The position numbers and the translations under genes were made by a program. This document shows, piece by piece, positions 61,971 to 64,000 of a stretch of DNA of 64,000 bases. The notes below the pieces were generated by a model. That model was not told where the DNA came from. It did no database searches and saw only the letters and a list, made by a program, of their open reading frames with translations. Location: assembly GCF_003665435.1 (NCBI RefSeq), contig NZ_CP023407.1, forward strand, positions 2,418,001 to 2,482,000, in the 5' to 3' direction. Numbering within the stretch: position 1 is the stretch's first letter; every line of letters starts with the position of its first letter. The stretch comes from Streptomyces fungicidicus (lineage in GTDB: Bacteria; Actinomycetota; Actinomycetes; Streptomycetales; Streptomycetaceae).

Positions 61971-63337
61971 GCGACGGCACCTCCCTGCGCGGCGGTGCGG
62001 CCGTCCATGGGGTTCTTCATGGCGAGGAGCTGGGTGAGGGTGCTCTTCATCCGGCCGGCGGCGGTGTCCGGCGCGGCGGATCCGGTCGTGGAGGAGACGA
62101 CGACGGGGCCGACGCGCTGGGCGAGGATGCCGGTGGAGCCGGCGAACCAGACCTTGGGCTCGGTGGCCTGGTGGTCCATGGCGGAGACGTACTCGCTCTG
62201 CGGCTCGAGCTTCCGGTACGCGTCCGTGGACAGGGTGGGGGTGTGGGCGGGGATGTGTCCGCCGGCGGCCCACTGCCGGGCGTGCCGCACGATGTGGACG
62301 GCGAGCCGGTGGGCGGCCTCGTTGGCGGCGCCGCCGCGGCCGGACTGGTGCGGGAGCACGAAGGCGTGCGACTCGGCGTGGGTGGCCTGCTTCCCGAAGA
62401 CCGGCGGCAGGGGTGTCGCCCCGTACTCGACCTTCGCGGTGTCGAAGACCGGCACGGACCAGTTGCCCTCCCAGACGAAGGGGGCCCCGTTGACGAACTG
62501 TTCGGCGCCCGCGCCGCCGCCGAATCCCGGGTTGGCGTAGCCGTCGCCGACGTGCCGGCGGAGGAACTCCAGGACCTGGGTGGCCTTGTCGGTGTCGAAG
62601 GTGACCTCGGTGTTGGCCTCGTCGAACCAGGTGCCGCCGAGCTGGGTGTAGAAGGCGACGAAGAACCACCACTGGAAGTTCTGGTCGTTGTGCCACAGGC
62701 CGATGGTCTGCAGCCCCTTCGCGGTGGCCTTCCTGGCCTCCTTGAGCACGTCGAACCACTCGTCCACCGACGTCACCGGCGTCAACCTGCCGTCGGCGCC
62801 GAGCAGTCCGGCCTTCTTCAGGACGTCCTTGCGGTAGAAGCAGAGCTGGACGTGGATGTCGAGGGGGAGCGCGTAGAGCCTGCCGTCGACGACGGCGCGT
62901 TTCCACAGCTCGGGGTTGAAGTCGCTCTCCTTGACGCCGTATTCGGCGAGCAGGCCGACGTCCCAGGGGTCCAGGAGGCGGCCGGGTGAGAAGCCGGTGA
63001 CGCGGCCCAGGTGCATGACGCCGAGGTCGGGGGCGCGGTTGCCCGCGGCGGCCATGGCGAGCTTGGTGTAGAAGGGGCTGCCCCACTGGAGGGTGGAGTC
63101 CTTCACGTCGATGCCGGGGTGGGCCGCCCGGAAGGAGTCCAGCATCGCGATCATGTTGTAGCCGTCGCCGCCGCTGAAGAGGTTCCAGTAGCGCACCCGG
63201 GTGTCGGCTCCGGAGGCGAGCGCGTCGGCCCCGGTCCCGAGCGCCGCGAAGCCGAAGCTCCCGGCGACCGTCAACCCGCCTGCTCCGGCGAGGAATTGCC
63301 TGCGATTCAGGCCAGGTCGTCCCATGCCCTGCCTCAT
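61967..63337 (-). CDS. Oligosaccharide ABC importer, Tat-type binding protein
   Basis: The 456-residue solute-binding protein has a Tat-like leader (GLNRRQFLAGAGGL, h-region to about 33). It has no lipobox Cys, so it may be released or anchored by its uncleaved helix. The mature part has a CUT1-type fold (MLDSFRAAHPGIDVKDSTLQ; RAPDLGVMHLGRV; QLCFYRKDVLKKAGLL). A second ATG at 63325 is also possible. The -35/-10 and operators upstream resemble those of the GH43 gene at 36.5 kb. It captures the oligosaccharide product of secreted arabinanase. Confidence 0.9.
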   Translation of the reverse strand: MRQGMGRPGLNRRQFLAGAGGLTVAGSFGFAALGTGADALASGADTRVRYWNLFSGGDGYNMIAMLDSFRAAHPGIDVKDSTLQWGSPFYTKLAMAAAGNRAPDLGVMHLGRVTGFSPGRLLDPWDVGLLAEYGVKESDFNPELWKRAVVDGRLYALPLDIHVQLCFYRKDVLKKAGLLGADGRLTPVTSVDEWFDVLKEARKATAKGLQTIGLWHNDQNFQWWFFVAFYTQLGGTWFDEANTEVTFDTDKATQVLEFLRRHVGDGYANPGFGGGAGAEQFVNGAPFVWEGNWSVPVFDTAKVEYGATPLPPVFGKQATHAESHAFVLPHQSGRGGAANEAAHRLAVHIVRHARQWAAGGHIPAHTPTLSTDAYRKLEPQSEYVSAMDHQATEPKVWFAGSTGILAQRVGPVVVSSTTGSAAPDTAAGRMKSTLTQLLAMKNPMDGRTAAQGGAVA

Positions 63338-63683
63338 CTGCTCGAGATGGATCGTTCGGCTTGTTCGACATATCGAATAACGCCCGTAACTTCGAACGGG
63401 ACCGTAGGTGGGAAGCGCTTTCACGTCAATGGTTCGGACGCGAACCCGGGACGGGACTTTTTCGTGTGCCGCACACGCATGACGCGGACACGCCGGGCCG
63501 CGTAGGCTCGAACGGCCTTGCGTGCGGCGGCGGTCCCGGCCGGCGCCCCGGCCGCCGTCCGCACGAACGAACCGCCGAAGGTCACCGAGTGACCGCGCCT
63601 CACCCGGAACTGGCCGGGAGGGCACCCGACTTGGCATATTGCACAGGTGACCGGGCAACACCCAGGGGAACAGGGAGACAGCG
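63338..63683. other. Divergent control region
   Basis: The 346 bases hold the importer promoter and its operators (63363-63429). On the plus-strand side are about 250 bases in which I recognise no gene. The minus-strand open frame at 63421-63603 and others are short and without known pattern. Confidence 0.5.
63363..63429 (-). promoter_or_regulatory. Importer-abfA promoter with two operator types
   Basis: On the minus strand, TTGACG (63424-63429) and TACGGT (63401-63406) are 17 bases apart. The spacer holds GGAAGCGCTTTC (63411-63422, plus-strand reading), a LacI-type CG-centred operator. Bases 63391-63407 are identical to the GH43 promoter. GTTCGA-CATA-TCGAAT (63363-63378) is the 16-bp inverted repeat shared with three other sites. 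Repression by a LacI protein and by a second regulator is inferred. Confidence 0.7.
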
Positions 63684-64000
63684 GTGCGTACCAGGAAGGA
63701 GATGCGTCGTCTCGCTGACGCCCTCATCGACCCCATCCAGGTGGCCGTCCCGGCCGATCCCGAGGTGCTCTTCGACGCCCTGGTCGCCTCCGTCAGCGCG
63801 TGGCGCGGACGTGACGTGGTCGTCCACCGGGCGGCGTTCCCGCCGCACACCGCGAGCGGGCTGTGGCTGGAGCGCGAGGGCCACGACGACGTGGTGGTGG
63901 ACGAGCGGGCCGCCGTGTGGCACCAGATCGTGATCTTCTGCCACGAGGTGTGGCACATGAACCGCCGGGAGGCGGACTCGGCCGCCGACGGGCAGCCCGT
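63684..64000 (+). CDS. HExxH metalloprotease-like protein (partial, runs off the window)
   Basis: A GTG at 63684 with GGGAG about seven bases upstream opens a frame that stays open to the window end (105 codons seen). Near the N-terminus is a helical stretch ALIDPIQVAVPADPEVLFDA; then a zinc-protease motif HEVWH at residues 87-91 in IVIFCHEVWHMNRREADS. Streptomyces carry such proteins, annotated as ImmA/IrrE-like or toxin-like, next to regulators or P450 genes. Its partner would lie beyond the window. An in-frame ATG at 63702 is a less likely start. Confidence 0.65.
   Translation, partial: MRTRKEMRRLADALIDPIQVAVPADPEVLFDALVASVSAWRGRDVVVHRAAFPPHTASGLWLEREGHDDVVVDERAAVWHQIVIFCHEVWHMNRREADSAADGQP

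Overview
The window is chromosomal DNA from a Streptomyces or very close relative. The evidence is the very high GC content, frequent GTG/TTG starts, Tat-exported glycosidases, an XRE/DUF397/anti-sigma-like ATPase trio, a fasR-fabD-fabH-acpP-fabF cluster and a single large mce locus. The gene order matches what I remember of the S. coelicolor region around SCO2386-SCO2422; that is recall, not a search.

Layout. 1-11.4 kb holds regulators paired with small effectors (TetR/MFS pump, MerR, GNAT, serine hydrolase), an exported subtilisin and the XRE/DUF397 trio. 11.5-16.4 kb holds the fatty-acid synthase II genes preceded by the FasR-type activator. 16.5-24.9 kb holds housekeeping and envelope genes: DUF3145, an SGNH lipoprotein, galM, a secreted pyroglutamyl-peptidase-like protein, LysE/EI24 membrane proteins, an oxidoreductase/MarR pair and a zinc-ribbon protein. 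25-33.7 kb is a sugar-acid and pentose block: an enolase-superfamily dehydratase, an alcohol dehydrogenase, a TIM-barrel protein, a ChvE/MmsA/MmsB-type importer and a Tat-exported mutarotase. A PLP aminotransferase follows, then a secreted GH43 arabinanase at 35.5 kb.

36.7-50.2 kb, all on the minus strand, is the mce locus: ATPase, two MlaE-type permeases, MceA-F, four Mce-associated membrane proteins and a lytic transglycosylase, mostly joined by 4-bp stop/start overlaps. 50.9-55.6 kb holds three exported, beta-rich proteins of unknown role followed by a PucR/RsbRD-type regulator; this is the least explained part of the window. 55.7-63.3 kb holds a Tat-exported GH35 homologue, and a minus-strand operon of an arabino-oligosaccharide-type ABC importer (no ATPase gene) ending in a GH51 arabinofuranosidase. 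The window ends inside an HExxH protein.

How the parts work together. The GH43 arabinanase (36.5 kb) and the importer/GH51 operon (63.3 kb), 27 kb apart, carry nearly superimposable promoters: TTGACG-N17-TACGGT, an identical 17-bp segment, and a 16-bp inverted repeat at the same spacing. The same 16-bp element, less perfect, precedes the sugar-acid dehydratase and the TIM-barrel gene. This suggests one regulator ties extracellular arabinan cleavage, uptake, intracellular hydrolysis and sugar-acid metabolism into one regulon. I see no tRNA, rRNA, CRISPR array, insertion sequence or prophage.
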